NCBI GenBank assembly: GCA_937870795.1 | Contig: CALMWS010000408.1 | Span: 1 to 45,329, forward strand | Origin: an uncultured Bacteroidota bacterium | GTDB lineage: Bacteria > Bacteroidota > Bacteroidia > Chitinophagales > Saprospiraceae | DNA length: 45,329 nt | Reading direction: 5' to 3' | In this document: positions 27,001 through 34,664 of the stretch, in pieces | Numbering within the stretch: the first letter of the stretch is position 1 | Layout of the letters: every line of letters begins with the position of its first letter | Position numbers and translations under genes: made by a program | Notes under the pieces: generated by a model | The model's database searches: none | What the model was told of the DNA's origin: nothing | The model's input: only the letters and a program-made list of their open reading frames with translations

Positions 27001-27776
27001 GCCTTAAAATCTACAATGTAATTATTGGTGCTTTTGGAGGTCCATTCAAAACCCTGGGGCACCCGCCACATGTATTTGCATCCGTCTGCACGTTGGTCTA
27101 CGTACACAGAAAACACATCTGTAAGACAAAATGTGGGTAGGGGCTCGTAAAACACTTCGATCGTGACAGCGTCCAGTTCGGCCTTTACACTTTGGCTGGA
27201 AAAGTTGATCAGATCAATGGTCACCCCAAAAGAAGGGTCATTGACCATGGCTGCATTCCAGTTGACACCCCACAATTGATCTTCATAGCCATAGCTCCAC
27301 TTTTTATCGGTAGCAGCTTTGGCCCATACATTTAAGGCATTAAAACCCTTACCAGCCATATTGGCTGATTGAGTGCTGGAAGTTACAAGTCGGATTCCGT
27401 ATTCCTTCAATGTACCGTTGCCCGATCTTTTACCCTCAAAATTGACCTTTATGCCTTTTACAATGGCTCCTTGTGGCACGTTGAAACCAAATTGAGAAAG
27501 TTTCAGCGTAGTGGAATAATACTGTCCATTCAGCTCCACTCCAGCAGCAATATCGTCAGAAATGAATGCCTTTTCCTCAGCAGTCCACGATTTTTGACCT
27601 ACAATGGAAAACTGTTCTGCCTTTGCCGGTTTTGACAAAGCAGAGGTAACGGATGGCTCTACAGCTACCCTCACTGTGCATTCTGACTGTGCTTTAACCC
27701 AATGCAGGGAAATAATAATCAGGTAAAAAGGCAGTAAATGCCTGAGGTGGCTGCAGTTTTCTCTCAATAGACCCAT
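21063..27776 (-). CDS. Giant T9SS-secreted surface protein with 16 SdrD_B domains
   Basis: A 2237-aa exported protein. A signal sequence ends about residue 29 (VKAQS). Residues 30-210 form an N-terminal beta domain and 215-290 a PKD-like domain. From about residue 293 I count 16 consecutive SdrD_B/Cna_B-like domains, each starting with a variant of IGDFVWxDxNxNGxQDxGEPG, whose Asp/Asn residues form Ca2+ loops. The C-terminal ~75 residues (from about 2160: LEISPNP, VWLIDASGKVI, LRAGIYYI, QLIKVD) are a type A T9SS sorting domain, so it is exported and attached to the outer surface. Such rods usually act in adhesion or as stalks. Isopeptide bonds are possible but were not checked. It leads an operon with the TPR/TonB-C protein. 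Confidence 0.95.
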   Translation of the reverse strand: MGLLRENCSHLRHLLPFYLIIISLHWVKAQSECTVRVAVEPSVTSALSKPAKAEQFSIVGQKSWTAEEKAFISDDIAAGVELNGQYYSTTLKLSQFGFNVPQGAIVKGIKVNFEGKRSGNGTLKEYGIRLVTSSTQSANMAGKGFNALNVWAKAATDKKWSYGYEDQLWGVNWNAAMVNDPSFGVTIDLINFSSQSVKAELDAVTIEVFYEPLPTFCLTDVFSVYVDQRADGCKYMWRVPQGFEWTSKSTNNYIVDFKASYAQPGIYPFCVDIYGYNNEYLASCCRDIRIRNCTPSTLGNFVWNDINYNGLQDSGEPGIKDVKVELYNAANVLMQTVTTNASGQYQFTNIIEGNYYVTVKLPADYITTVANTADANSNSDFAANSNGSEVFFLPYGSNRTDLDFGLVKKLKIGDFVWEDRNYNGSQDSGEPGIAGVAVKLYNNAGNLITQTTTDASGKYAFDNLPASIYELEFAVAQTYQATKYQQGSAATDSDVKDNKRTGLLNFQNTTSQTGVDAGFYRYASLGDFVWNDKNLDGKQTANEVGSADLKIYLLNGSGAVLDSTRSDAEGHYQFDSLTPGLYKVKIILPPFTRPTLVSMAANGSKLEEINGQFISQEVSLVSNQYYDQMDLGYIDINSTIGGMVFRDYNNNGSRDSNEPGIPAISVTLIDANLQIVNTVTSSATGAYQFDNLLQGDYFVSFEIADSLQFTDANAATDDVDSDVLDRTGLGFTDLISLAPADTLSDVFAGVCRRSTLGDRVWHDLNFNGIQEAGENGIAGVGVFLLDNFSTVLDQTQTNDEGKYAFNLLPTGEYQLQFDIPAGFRATKANQGGLQVNSDIDDAGLVAMVPVLLGLDNADADAGLIKTLEVGDRVWEDLNANGLQDVGEPGIEQIEVSALDASGNVLDQTLTDASGAYHFVNLPSIDLRLKFEIPAGYRSTQNIGGQADLNSDVDGTGSTALLMLAGQTNTQDIDAGFYRLACIGDFVWLDENENGIQDGNDAGLSDVMVILYDDQDNQVEIFVSNASGQYQFCDLEPGTYYLSANPRVGYFPTITGSGSSLLDAGGGLYRTPSFTLQSGDDIADLDLGFVYKPEADLCGKVFKDDDADGLLGVGESGIKDIRVELTDVDFNFLDETTTDVDGQYCFPALAPGDYYIRFYIGDTLQFTDANAGPDDRDSDAEGTIDVGVSQLITLTAASNRNDVFAGVTHRSKISGITWFDFAKDGIINGTEPGIPGLSVELLDDQGNVVTSTTTGAVPAGAFIFQKVVRGNYTLRYQINPNFDFTLKGVDPILGSIANTNGISDLLNALPNQNIENANAGYALKGGGIEGKIWLDVNKNKEQDSNDEAVTLTTVKLYDLTGQVVKTTLTDLQGRYQFFPINAGVYYVVFDTVAYHSFVMADALYLQSDVNHENGRGSTRLITVNNGSIEPSIDAGVFDIRSSVSGIVYEDRNGNGSIGPEDSLWQGVTINLWVNGVEVASVESGEDGSYHFGELMPGNYQIEFISPDTIYTTAFYHFPGADTLLDSDIRLSGLTDTLQLGVCVMIQGVNAGFRGFGKITGEGFVDDNENGLDDDNTEALNEIQVCLVDALNQIAAIDTTRTIGGKKGQYAFENVAAGSYKLKVRRPLFYVFTFQNAGTAMQEDIDSDVLLTGTTYAYSDAIQIVKDGIVDDQDFGLVFRTPAISSISGEVWKEVNADGLRTVGEPALEGRTLTLLKEDGTQVAQVLTNASGQYKFDMLIEGFYYIKASLAAGETYTYYKEGNDGSIDSDFNSAYQEDATPLFYLGISADTLHLDLGITEELVFGDFVWDDLNDDGDQDAQEPGIKNVNVSVVRADGKIVQTALTNNEGRYQIKRVPAGNHRIVFTQPPGYSAAKKQAAGTAVDSDINEDGKTDLAFFPAPAVRNDIDAGFVKNGSIGDFVWIDFNANGIQNTGEPGKDSVEIRLYNEMGNVVATTQSFTDLVSGVQGRYKFEGVRPGVYFVEFLIPNGYKIVPANIGDDATDSDIDEIGVVSFLTVLPGENITNVDAGIFKPGCIGNRVWVDADKNGIQDIGEAGLPGAEVKLFRSNGSLVATGVTNEEGLYQFNDLAQGLYYCEFIVDPTYDFTITDQGDEATDSDADATGTTPLISLAHGAKYYDLDAGVYLKTNTVEEKPVAVIEDQILNELEISPNPANFETRVVVRGDNKKVWLIDASGKVIKWWLSNKHNQRLDLRNLRAGIYYIIYETETGTASRQLIKVD

Positions 27777-28014
27777 GGTTGGCGATCTAAATAATATATT
27801 AACTAATTTGGTAATCGGTAGTTAGGGCACTATTACGCAAATATATATTAAAATAATCAGATATGTTTTATTATTTTACCAATGACTGATTTTTAAGTAG
27901 TTGAATTTATATTTTAAAAATGACCTGGGTCCAAAATATGGCAAACCTCACATTTTTATTGGACAATGAACCGCAGTAAACTATATTTGTTATTCAATCA
28001 CTAAATCGAATACT

Positions 28015-28491
28015 GTGGCTTTACGAATTGGCAACAATGCTCCTGATTTTACCCTCCCTTCCTCCGATCGTAGTAAGGTAAGTTTATCATCATACAAAGG
28101 TAAAAACGTTGTATTGTTGTTTTTCCCTTTTGCTTTTACCGGTGTTTGCACCAAAGAGTTGTGCGAAATGCGTGATAACCTGTCGATGTATGAAAGCCTT
28201 GACGCTGAAATCCTTGCTATTTCTGTAGACGCTCCGGCAACGCTGGCAGCTTTCAAGGAAGCACAGCAGTACAATTTTAATCTGCTCAGCGATTTCAACA
28301 AACAGGTATCCATCCAATACGACGTGCTTTATCCCGTATTTGCAGGTGGGCTTAAAGGGGTTTCTAAAAGGGCTGCCTTTGTTGTAGATGCCTCCGGTAA
28401 AATAAGATACGCCGAAATTTTGGAAAATGCCGGCGAGCTGCCTAATTTTGCAGCTATTCAGCAACTATTACAAACAATAAAGGATTCCTGA
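28015..28491 (+). CDS. Peroxiredoxin, BCP/AhpC-TSA type
   Basis: A 158-aa cytoplasmic thiol peroxidase. The active-site pattern P38-x3-T42-x2-C45 is followed by Cys50, giving the Cys45/Cys50 pair known from BCP-type enzymes, where Cys50 acts as resolving Cys. The start is a GTG (GTG GCT TTA) and no in-frame ATG lies just upstream. Length fits the family. The stop TGA and the next gene's ATG overlap by one base (TGATG), so translation with ClpS is coupled. Confidence 0.95.
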   Translation: MALRIGNNAPDFTLPSSDRSKVSLSSYKGKNVVLLFFPFAFTGVCTKELCEMRDNLSMYESLDAEILAISVDAPATLAAFKEAQQYNFNLLSDFNKQVSIQYDVLYPVFAGGLKGVSKRAAFVVDASGKIRYAEILENAGELPNFAAIQQLLQTIKDS

Positions 28492-28802
28492 TGTCGCCCC
28501 ACTTCAATCACCAATTCGATGAGCAGGATGAACAGCTGGTTCTGGAAGAAACCACTGAAGGTACCATTGCATACCTCATCATCTATAATGACGACCACAA
28601 TACCTTCGATTGGGTGATACAATGCCTGATGGATGTATGCAACCACACCCAGGAGCAATCAGAACAGCTTTCGCTCTTCATCCACTTCAAGGGTAAGGCT
28701 ACTGTGAAAACCGGTCCCTTCGATTTGTTGAAGCCCATGAAAGACGCCCTCATTGAAAGAGGACTTTCAGCCGTTATCGAAACCGAAGTAGAAAGCAGGT
28801 AA
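28491..28802 (+). CDS. clpS: ClpS, ATP-dependent Clp protease adaptor
   Basis: A 103-aa adaptor that delivers N-degron substrates to ClpAP/ClpCP. An acidic flexible N-terminus is followed by IIYNDDHNTFDWVI (Asn-Asp-Asp forms the N-terminal-amine pocket) and LFIHFKGKA (the His of the pocket). Length is typical. It overlaps the peroxiredoxin stop by one base and precedes the aat gene by 44 bp, linking substrate tagging and recognition in one transcript. Confidence 0.95.
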   Translation: MSPHFNHQFDEQDEQLVLEETTEGTIAYLIIYNDDHNTFDWVIQCLMDVCNHTQEQSEQLSLFIHFKGKATVKTGPFDLLKPMKDALIERGLSAVIETEVESR

Positions 28803-28846
28803 GTACCAGCGAGATGCCCGGTCCACTGGAGCTTCTCTCAACATAA

Positions 28847-29557
28847 ATGTTATACCACACACCCAGAATTTTACTATACGACAATAGGGATGGCACCATG
28901 CCTCACCCTCTTACCGCAGATGATCATGGATTTTTGTGTTATGCTTTTATGGACGATGCCAGGCTTTTGCTCTCTGCTTACCGATTTGGCATCTTCCCAT
29001 GGGACAACATAGAAAATATAGGGGCTTTCTACTTTCCTGTAAGTCGTTACCTGATTGAACCGTCAAAAATAAGAGTGCCAAGAAGCATGCGCTCCTATTT
29101 CAACCAACACAAATTTTCACTTACCCTCGATCTTCACTTTGATACGGTGATTCGCAACTGCGCCAGGATTAAAAGAAGCGGTCAGTCTTCTACCTGGATA
29201 TCACAGCAGTTTATAGATGTTTATACCACCTTACACCGGCTTGGCTATGCCCACAGCGTTGAAGTGTGGCACGAGGGTCAGCTTGTGGGCGGACTGTATG
29301 GCATTGCTGTTGGTAAAATTTTTACCGGAGAATCCATGTTCAGCCTCCATGCCAATGCATCCCGGTTTGCCATGATCTCACTTGCCCGTTTTCTGGAACA
29401 AACGGGTTTTAACTATATCGACGCCCAAGTCTACAATCCTTATGTAGCCAGCTTTGGCGGTGGCGAAGTTGCCCGGGCCGATTTTTACAAAATAATGAAA
29501 GCCAATTTGCTGAACGATGATTTAATGGGTCCCTGGTCTGATCTAATGGTGCCCTGA
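28847..29557 (+). CDS. aat: Leucyl/phenylalanyl-tRNA--protein transferase
   Basis: A 236-aa enzyme that adds Leu or Phe from aminoacyl-tRNA to proteins with N-terminal Lys/Arg (or Met), creating destabilising N-degrons. Diagnostic segments are AYRFGIFPW, the STWIS block, LGYAHSVEVW, LVGGLYGIAVG and FTGESMFS, with a final DAQVYNPYVASFGGGEVAR. Length fits the bacterial family. ATG 28847 was chosen; an internal ATG at residue 17 is possible, but the first residues carry no clear family signal either way. It follows clpS directly, the expected partner. Confidence 0.95.
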   Translation: MLYHTPRILLYDNRDGTMPHPLTADDHGFLCYAFMDDARLLLSAYRFGIFPWDNIENIGAFYFPVSRYLIEPSKIRVPRSMRSYFNQHKFSLTLDLHFDTVIRNCARIKRSGQSSTWISQQFIDVYTTLHRLGYAHSVEVWHEGQLVGGLYGIAVGKIFTGESMFSLHANASRFAMISLARFLEQTGFNYIDAQVYNPYVASFGGGEVARADFYKIMKANLLNDDLMGPWSDLMVP

Positions 29558-29769
29558 TCCCTGTCTTGCATGTGGTAAAACTTGTTTTCCATTCCTTCTT
29601 TTGGGAGTAGTGTATCACAAAAACAATAAAAATATTTCCAGCTTGTAACATTTTCTTAACCATATCCGTCAAGGAAGAGTTAAGACAATTTGCGCAAACC
29701 TTATCAACAATTAAAACCTCCGTAAGCACGGAAACAAAATTTAACAACTAACAATAAACACCATCCATC

Positions 29770-30519
29770 ATGAGATCATTATTCTTTATGGTTTGCCTTC
29801 TATTTACAACTTTTACCTACGCTCAGAATTTTATTGAAGACAATTACGCCCATTTTCTGGACCGCGATGACATTACACGTGTACAGGTCGGGGAAAGAAT
29901 GTTCAACATTGCTGCAACCCTTACGAAAGATGCTGAAAACAGAGAAGCCCACGACCTGGTTTCAAAAATCAAGTCATTCGATCTGATCAGCATTGAAAAA
30001 CTCAGCAACCCACAAAGTGAATTCAAAGCAGGGCTGGCAAAACTGAAGGGCTTTGAAGAATTGGTAAGAATCAAAGACAAAGAAAACAACATTGCCATCA
30101 TGGTGGATGAAAGCAACGAAATCATCCACGAGCTGGTAGGCATCATTGCAGCCGATAGTGAATTTGTAGTCTTTGACCTTGTAGGTGAAATCGACCTCAA
30201 CGAGATCAGCAAACTCACCAGCAAGCTGCAGGATGAGCACCTCGGAAAAATCCAGGGCATTTCAAACCTGGGTCTGGATGAAGTGAAAGTTTACCCCAAT
30301 CCAGTAAAAAGAGGTAGTGAAGTCAGTGTTGATGTACCGGCCAATATGATCGGCGGTAAGGTTAAGGTAATTGACATCAGCGGCAAAACGGTATCCCAAC
30401 AAGAACTCACCGGCAATTCCCTTCGATTGGAAGGCGACCAGTTCAATGCCAATAGTTACTTCCTTGAGTTTGAAAACAAAGGCATCATAGTCAGAAAAAA
30501 ACTCATCGTCATCGAATAA
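29770..30519 (+). CDS. DUF4252-like protein with T9SS type A sorting domain
   Basis: A 249-aa exported protein. The signal peptide ends TYAQ (residue 19). Residues about 20-160 resemble DUF4252 (FVVFDLVGEIDLNEISKL is the recognisable part), a Bacteroidota domain of unknown function. Residues about 175-249 (VKVYPNPV, GKVKVIDISGKTV, YFLEF, KKLIVIE) are a T9SS sorting domain, so the protein is sent to the cell surface. A 212-bp spacer precedes it and a strong intrinsic terminator follows 33 bp after the stop, so it is probably a single-gene transcript. Confidence 0.85.
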   Translation: MRSLFFMVCLLFTTFTYAQNFIEDNYAHFLDRDDITRVQVGERMFNIAATLTKDAENREAHDLVSKIKSFDLISIEKLSNPQSEFKAGLAKLKGFEELVRIKDKENNIAIMVDESNEIIHELVGIIAADSEFVVFDLVGEIDLNEISKLTSKLQDEHLGKIQGISNLGLDEVKVYPNPVKRGSEVSVDVPANMIGGKVKVIDISGKTVSQQELTGNSLRLEGDQFNANSYFLEFENKGIIVRKKLIVIE

Positions 30520-30552
30520 GTTATAAGATACATTTTTACTTAAGTTTTTTAG

Positions 30553-30587
30553 TCCCGCAAAGCAAAGGTTTTGCGGGATTTCTTTTT
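30553..30587 (+). terminator. Rho-independent terminator after the DUF4252-like gene
   Basis: A perfect 9-bp stem TCCCGCAAA/TTTGCGGGA (30553-30561 with 30570-30578) with an 8-base loop, followed by TTTCTTTTT. It lies 33 bp after the stop at 30519 and upstream of the response-regulator start (30661). Confidence 0.88.
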
Positions 30588-30660
30588 AACATCATTATGT
30601 GAGGCAATGGCTCGGGCTTTCAAGGTCAAAAGCCTTACATTAGCGGTCGAAATAACTACA

Positions 30661-31302
30661 ATGATCAGAGTTTCTCTGTATGAGGACAATGAAGGGCTGC
30701 GCAAAATGTTGGAAGCAGCCATTGCATCAGATGATCGGCTGCAATTGGCCGGGTCTCACAACAATTGTGTAGAGATCCTTCGTGATATAGAGGCCGACAA
30801 GCCCAATGTAGTCATCATGGATATCGACATGCCGGGCATTTCAGGCATCGAAGGGGTACAATTGCTCAAATCAAAACACACCGATATCGAGGTAATCATG
30901 AATACCGTATTTGACGATGATGACCGTATCTTCAATGCTTTGCAGTCCGGTGCCACAGGTTACCTGCTGAAAAAAAGTGGTTTACAGGAGCTGATTACTG
31001 CCATCACAGAAATCGTTAAAGGAGGCTCTCCCATGAGCCCCTCTATTGCCAGAAAGGTCCTATCCATGATAGCAAATCCCGCTGCTGCCAGCAAACAAGA
31101 GCTCGACCTCACCTCCAGAGAAATAGAAATTCTGGATCACTTGTCGCAGGGCATGAGCTATAAAATGGTAGCCGCCCAACTTCACCTCAGCATAGACACC
31201 ATCAGAAGCCACATCAAAAAAATTTACGAAAAACTACACGTTCATTCGGCAACCGAAGCCATCAACAAGGTTTATATTTTCAGGCAAAATCGTCAGAAAT
31301 AG
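30661..31302 (+). CDS. NarL/FixJ-family response regulator
   Basis: A 213-aa transcription regulator. The receiver domain has an acidic pair at Glu8-Asp9, phosphoacceptor Asp54 (VVIMDIDMPG), the Thr of MNTVF and a conserved Lys in GYLLKKSG. The C-terminal LuxR-type HTH (about 145-205) has LTSREIEIL and SIDTIRSHIKKIYEKL. ATG 30661 gives a normal receiver start; the frame is open upstream to a TTG at 30571, but that would lie inside the terminator. The sensor kinase gene follows 31 bp downstream, so the two form a two-component pair. Targets are not visible. Confidence 0.95.
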   Translation: MIRVSLYEDNEGLRKMLEAAIASDDRLQLAGSHNNCVEILRDIEADKPNVVIMDIDMPGISGIEGVQLLKSKHTDIEVIMNTVFDDDDRIFNALQSGATGYLLKKSGLQELITAITEIVKGGSPMSPSIARKVLSMIANPAAASKQELDLTSREIEILDHLSQGMSYKMVAAQLHLSIDTIRSHIKKIYEKLHVHSATEAINKVYIFRQNRQK

Positions 31303-31333
31303 CTAAATACCATTCTTTGTGTATTTTTAATGC

Positions 31334-34300
31334 GTGAAAAAGACAGGCATAAGCTTAATTTTGGTAGGTTGGTTCTGCACAGGCATGACAGGACTTTGTA
31401 CGGCTCTGCTTTATGCACAAAATAAAAAAGAGTTTATTTTTGATCATTACCATCCTGGCGAAAGCTTACCTTCATCTCAGGTGCTATGCCTCAGTCAGGG
31501 AGTTGACAAAACCCTATGGCTCGGAACAGAAAACGGGCTGCTTAGTTTTGATGGTCACCAGTTTAAAAGATGGCAAAATCCTACTGCCAACAAACTGAAA
31601 TTATTGGCAGAATATGTCAGCTCTGTTGTTGCCGACAAACACAACAAAATTTGGTTTGTGGGACACAGCAGGCTTTACAGGTTGCACCCGGAAACAGCAT
31701 TGGTTGACACTTTCCACATTCCTGGCCTTGCTTTTGACCCTGCAGTTACTAAACTGAAATACGATGTCGACAAAGACATTTTATATCTGCTCACATACAA
31801 AGGTGTTTTTCACACACCAACTTTCCAACATAATATTAAAGGCATTGAGCCTTTGAACCATCTTTCACGAAAAAAATTCTCAGATCTTGTTTGGACACCC
31901 AGGTCTGGTTTTTGGTTGGTGAGACCGGATAGTCTGATACATTACGATCCATCGAATCAAAAAATTCAAAGTTTTGACGCTCAATTCTGGCATAATAATA
32001 AAAAACTAAAGTTTGACTATTTCAACCTGAGCTATGATGGCCAAAACAGTCTGTGGATAGGCACCTGGTCTATGGGCTTGTTGAAATTTGATATCAACAC
32101 CCACCAATTTAAGCATTATCACTGGACACCCTTAGATGAAAATCAAAATACTGTGCGGCAAGTACTTGTCCCACATACTGCCACAGAAGACAATACCTAT
32201 TGGGTCTTCACCAATCACGGCTTGAAACTCTTTAATACCAAAGATGGTACATTTACGAGTTATCAGGGTACCAATCCATCTGATCCCAAAACCGTCCATG
32301 GCGCCTCCTTCTGTGGCCTGATTGATCAAAGGCAAAACACTTGGATTGGAACCTATCATGGTCTTCACAAATTTGACAGCAACAAACAATCATTTTCCCA
32401 TTTTACAACGCCCTCTCTTGCCAAATTGGCTCAGTCAGTAGAAAGCATGGTCTTTTATGGTGGTCAAAATAAAGACAGCCTTGCCTTCATTGCTTTTTCT
32501 TATGGTCCACTGATCCACCTTGATCTTTACAATGGAAAAGACCTGCCCCTGCCTTCCGCTCTGATTCCTTATGGTGACCAAAACAATCTGATTCATGAGG
32601 CTTATCTTGACGACCAGCGTTATCTATGGGTCTCCTCTGCCAAAAAAGGCTTGATTCGATATCACCTGGATTCAAAAAAATTAGAAAAACTAAACACTTC
32701 ATTCTCAGGAGTGGAAGATCAAATCTTATACATTTTTACTGCGCCTGACCATAAAATATGGATGTATGGTATCCACCATGTTTATGTCTATGATGAAAAA
32801 TCAAATACATTAATCCCTCAATTGGAATTATCGGCATGGATCAAATCGCATAACTATTATTCTATGATGGTGGATGCTGCATTTGATGACCGCCATTTAT
32901 TGTGGGTTATTTTAAATCATAACACTACCAATCAGCGCGCCATTGTTTCCTACGATATGGTCAATAAAAATATTCACGAATATAAATCCAGTGACATCCC
33001 TGTCCTTTTCACCATTGGTTCACTTGAAGCCATCTGCCATGTAAAGGAAAACAATATGGTGGTGGGGGGAGAAAATGGCATAGCATTTTTCACAGCAGGC
33101 AATCAAAAAATAAACAACATCCAGTCACACTCCAAGTCTGAAAAAAACATCATAGGAGGATACAAATTGATCCAAATTTCCAACAATCATGACATTTGGT
33201 TGAACTCCTCATTTGGTTTGGCTTATACCAAACTCTTCAGCAATAGCATCACACACTTTACCTACCAGAACTCATCTCTGAGTACCATGCCCGACCCCTA
33301 CATCATCATAGGTCCGGATGGCAAAACCCTGTGGGTGAGACAAGAAGGCGGTTTCAAAAAGGCAGGCATTGAGACATTGGTGAAAGATGTAGCAGATAGC
33401 ATTTTGTTATCATCTTTATTCATCAAAAAGAGTAAAGACTTTGGCTACCGTCCCAAGCAAAAAGAATTTGCTCTGAAGTATGATCAGAATACCATTGAAA
33501 TGCACTTCAGTTTGTATAATTTCTCCGGTAAAGACGCCAACCATTTTGAATACCGCCTCAATCAGGAAGGGCGCTGGCTGTCTATGGAATCCAATACACT
33601 GTTGTTTTCCAATATGGGGCCCGGCCGCTACCACATTGCAGTCAGGGGTATCAATGAACACGGCATTTTATCCTCCAATGAGCTGCAATACGAGTTTCAT
33701 ATTTCTCCTCCATTTTGGAAAAGTAGCTGGTTTTTCTTTTTATTGCTCATTGTTGCCATTATCATCATTGCCGCTATTTTCAACGTAAGAGACAGGCAAA
33801 GAAAAAGATTGGAAGACTTGAGAAACTCCATTGCCAGAGACCTGCACGATGAAATGGGCAGCACCCTTTCCCAAATCAATATGATGAGTGAGCTCTTAGC
33901 CATTAAATCCAAAGATCAAAATTATGCTACCATCAACCAAAAGATCAAAGAAGTCATGTCAACCATGTCGGAAATTGTATGGAGCATCAACCCCAAGAAA
34001 GACAGCCTGAGAGAAACCATTTCTAAAATCCAGGAGTTTGCCATAGAAATACTTGAATCAAAGGGAATTGACCTGCATTTTACCATCTCTCCGGGCCTGG
34101 AGGAAAAACTATCACCCGATCAAAGACGACACATCTATCTCATTTTTAAAGAAGCCATCAACAATGCCGCCAAATACTCAGAGGCTAAAAATGCCTGGTT
34201 TACGGTTGATAACGATCATAAAAAAACAGCACTTAGTTTTGTTGATGATGGCAATGGCTTCGATGCATCGTCTGTTAAAGCGGGTAACGGACTCACCACG

Positions 34301-34384
34301 ATGGTAGAAAGGGCCAGGGCCGCCGGCTTTAATCTCCAAATCCGAAGCAACGAAAAAGGCACTCAAATTTTGCTTTACCTCTGA
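31334..34384 (+). CDS. Sensor histidine kinase, Reg_prop propeller / Y_Y_Y / HisKA_3
   Basis: A 1016-aa inner-membrane sensor. Signal/TM at the N-terminus (about 1-28); a periplasmic beta-propeller built from Reg_prop-like repeats (TLWLGTENGLLSFDG, NTWIGTYHGLHKFD); a Y_Y_Y-like domain (about 715-790, with FEYRLN...W and GRYHIAVRGINEHG); a TM helix at about 800-820; HisKA_3 with phospho-acceptor His838 in RDLHDEMGS; and an ATP-binding domain with EAINNAAKYS, VDDGNGFD and GNGLTTMVERA. The start codon is GTG at 31334; the nearby ATG at 31330 is out of frame. Unlike hybrid two-component systems it has no receiver or HTH, and works with the upstream response regulator. The ligand is unknown. Confidence 0.95.
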   Translation: MKKTGISLILVGWFCTGMTGLCTALLYAQNKKEFIFDHYHPGESLPSSQVLCLSQGVDKTLWLGTENGLLSFDGHQFKRWQNPTANKLKLLAEYVSSVVADKHNKIWFVGHSRLYRLHPETALVDTFHIPGLAFDPAVTKLKYDVDKDILYLLTYKGVFHTPTFQHNIKGIEPLNHLSRKKFSDLVWTPRSGFWLVRPDSLIHYDPSNQKIQSFDAQFWHNNKKLKFDYFNLSYDGQNSLWIGTWSMGLLKFDINTHQFKHYHWTPLDENQNTVRQVLVPHTATEDNTYWVFTNHGLKLFNTKDGTFTSYQGTNPSDPKTVHGASFCGLIDQRQNTWIGTYHGLHKFDSNKQSFSHFTTPSLAKLAQSVESMVFYGGQNKDSLAFIAFSYGPLIHLDLYNGKDLPLPSALIPYGDQNNLIHEAYLDDQRYLWVSSAKKGLIRYHLDSKKLEKLNTSFSGVEDQILYIFTAPDHKIWMYGIHHVYVYDEKSNTLIPQLELSAWIKSHNYYSMMVDAAFDDRHLLWVILNHNTTNQRAIVSYDMVNKNIHEYKSSDIPVLFTIGSLEAICHVKENNMVVGGENGIAFFTAGNQKINNIQSHSKSEKNIIGGYKLIQISNNHDIWLNSSFGLAYTKLFSNSITHFTYQNSSLSTMPDPYIIIGPDGKTLWVRQEGGFKKAGIETLVKDVADSILLSSLFIKKSKDFGYRPKQKEFALKYDQNTIEMHFSLYNFSGKDANHFEYRLNQEGRWLSMESNTLLFSNMGPGRYHIAVRGINEHGILSSNELQYEFHISPPFWKSSWFFFLLLIVAIIIIAAIFNVRDRQRKRLEDLRNSIARDLHDEMGSTLSQINMMSELLAIKSKDQNYATINQKIKEVMSTMSEIVWSINPKKDSLRETISKIQEFAIEILESKGIDLHFTISPGLEEKLSPDQRRHIYLIFKEAINNAAKYSEAKNAWFTVDNDHKKTALSFVDDGNGFDASSVKAGNGLTTMVERARAAGFNLQIRSNEKGTQILLYL

Positions 34385-34417
34385 GTGCAGAAGCATTTAA
34401 TTTTGCCAGGTAAAGCA
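34371..34417 (+). terminator. 10-bp inverted repeat spanning the kinase stop codon
   Basis: TGCTTTACCT (34371-34380) is the exact reverse complement of AGGTAAAGCA (34408-34417), with a 27-base loop holding the TGA stop. It is followed only by a weak T-rich stretch (CCTTTTGG). It may stabilise the mRNA 3' end or act as a poor terminator; the loop is long, so confidence is low. Confidence 0.3.
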
Positions 34418-34664
34418 GTACCTTTTGGCTTTAGAATGTATTTTTTTAAATATGTATCTTCTTATGCACCAACGATGAGGGCCCTGATGGAGAAAATATG
34501 CACTACACTCCCCGAATCCATTGTTTTTGATTTGTCGCCACCAGATTAAAATGACAAAAAAAAGTGCTTATGTGAGGGAGCGTTGTGTCCAAAATAGTCC
34601 TCTATAGAAAGTAAGACATAAGATTTTGATAATTAACCCTAACTTTAATCCACAAACAGCCAAT

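Noticed and set aside
29719-29732. TCCGT-AAGC-ACGGA hairpin upstream of the DUF4252-like gene
   Set aside because: The stem is only 5 bp with no T-run and no matching known regulatory element; likely chance.
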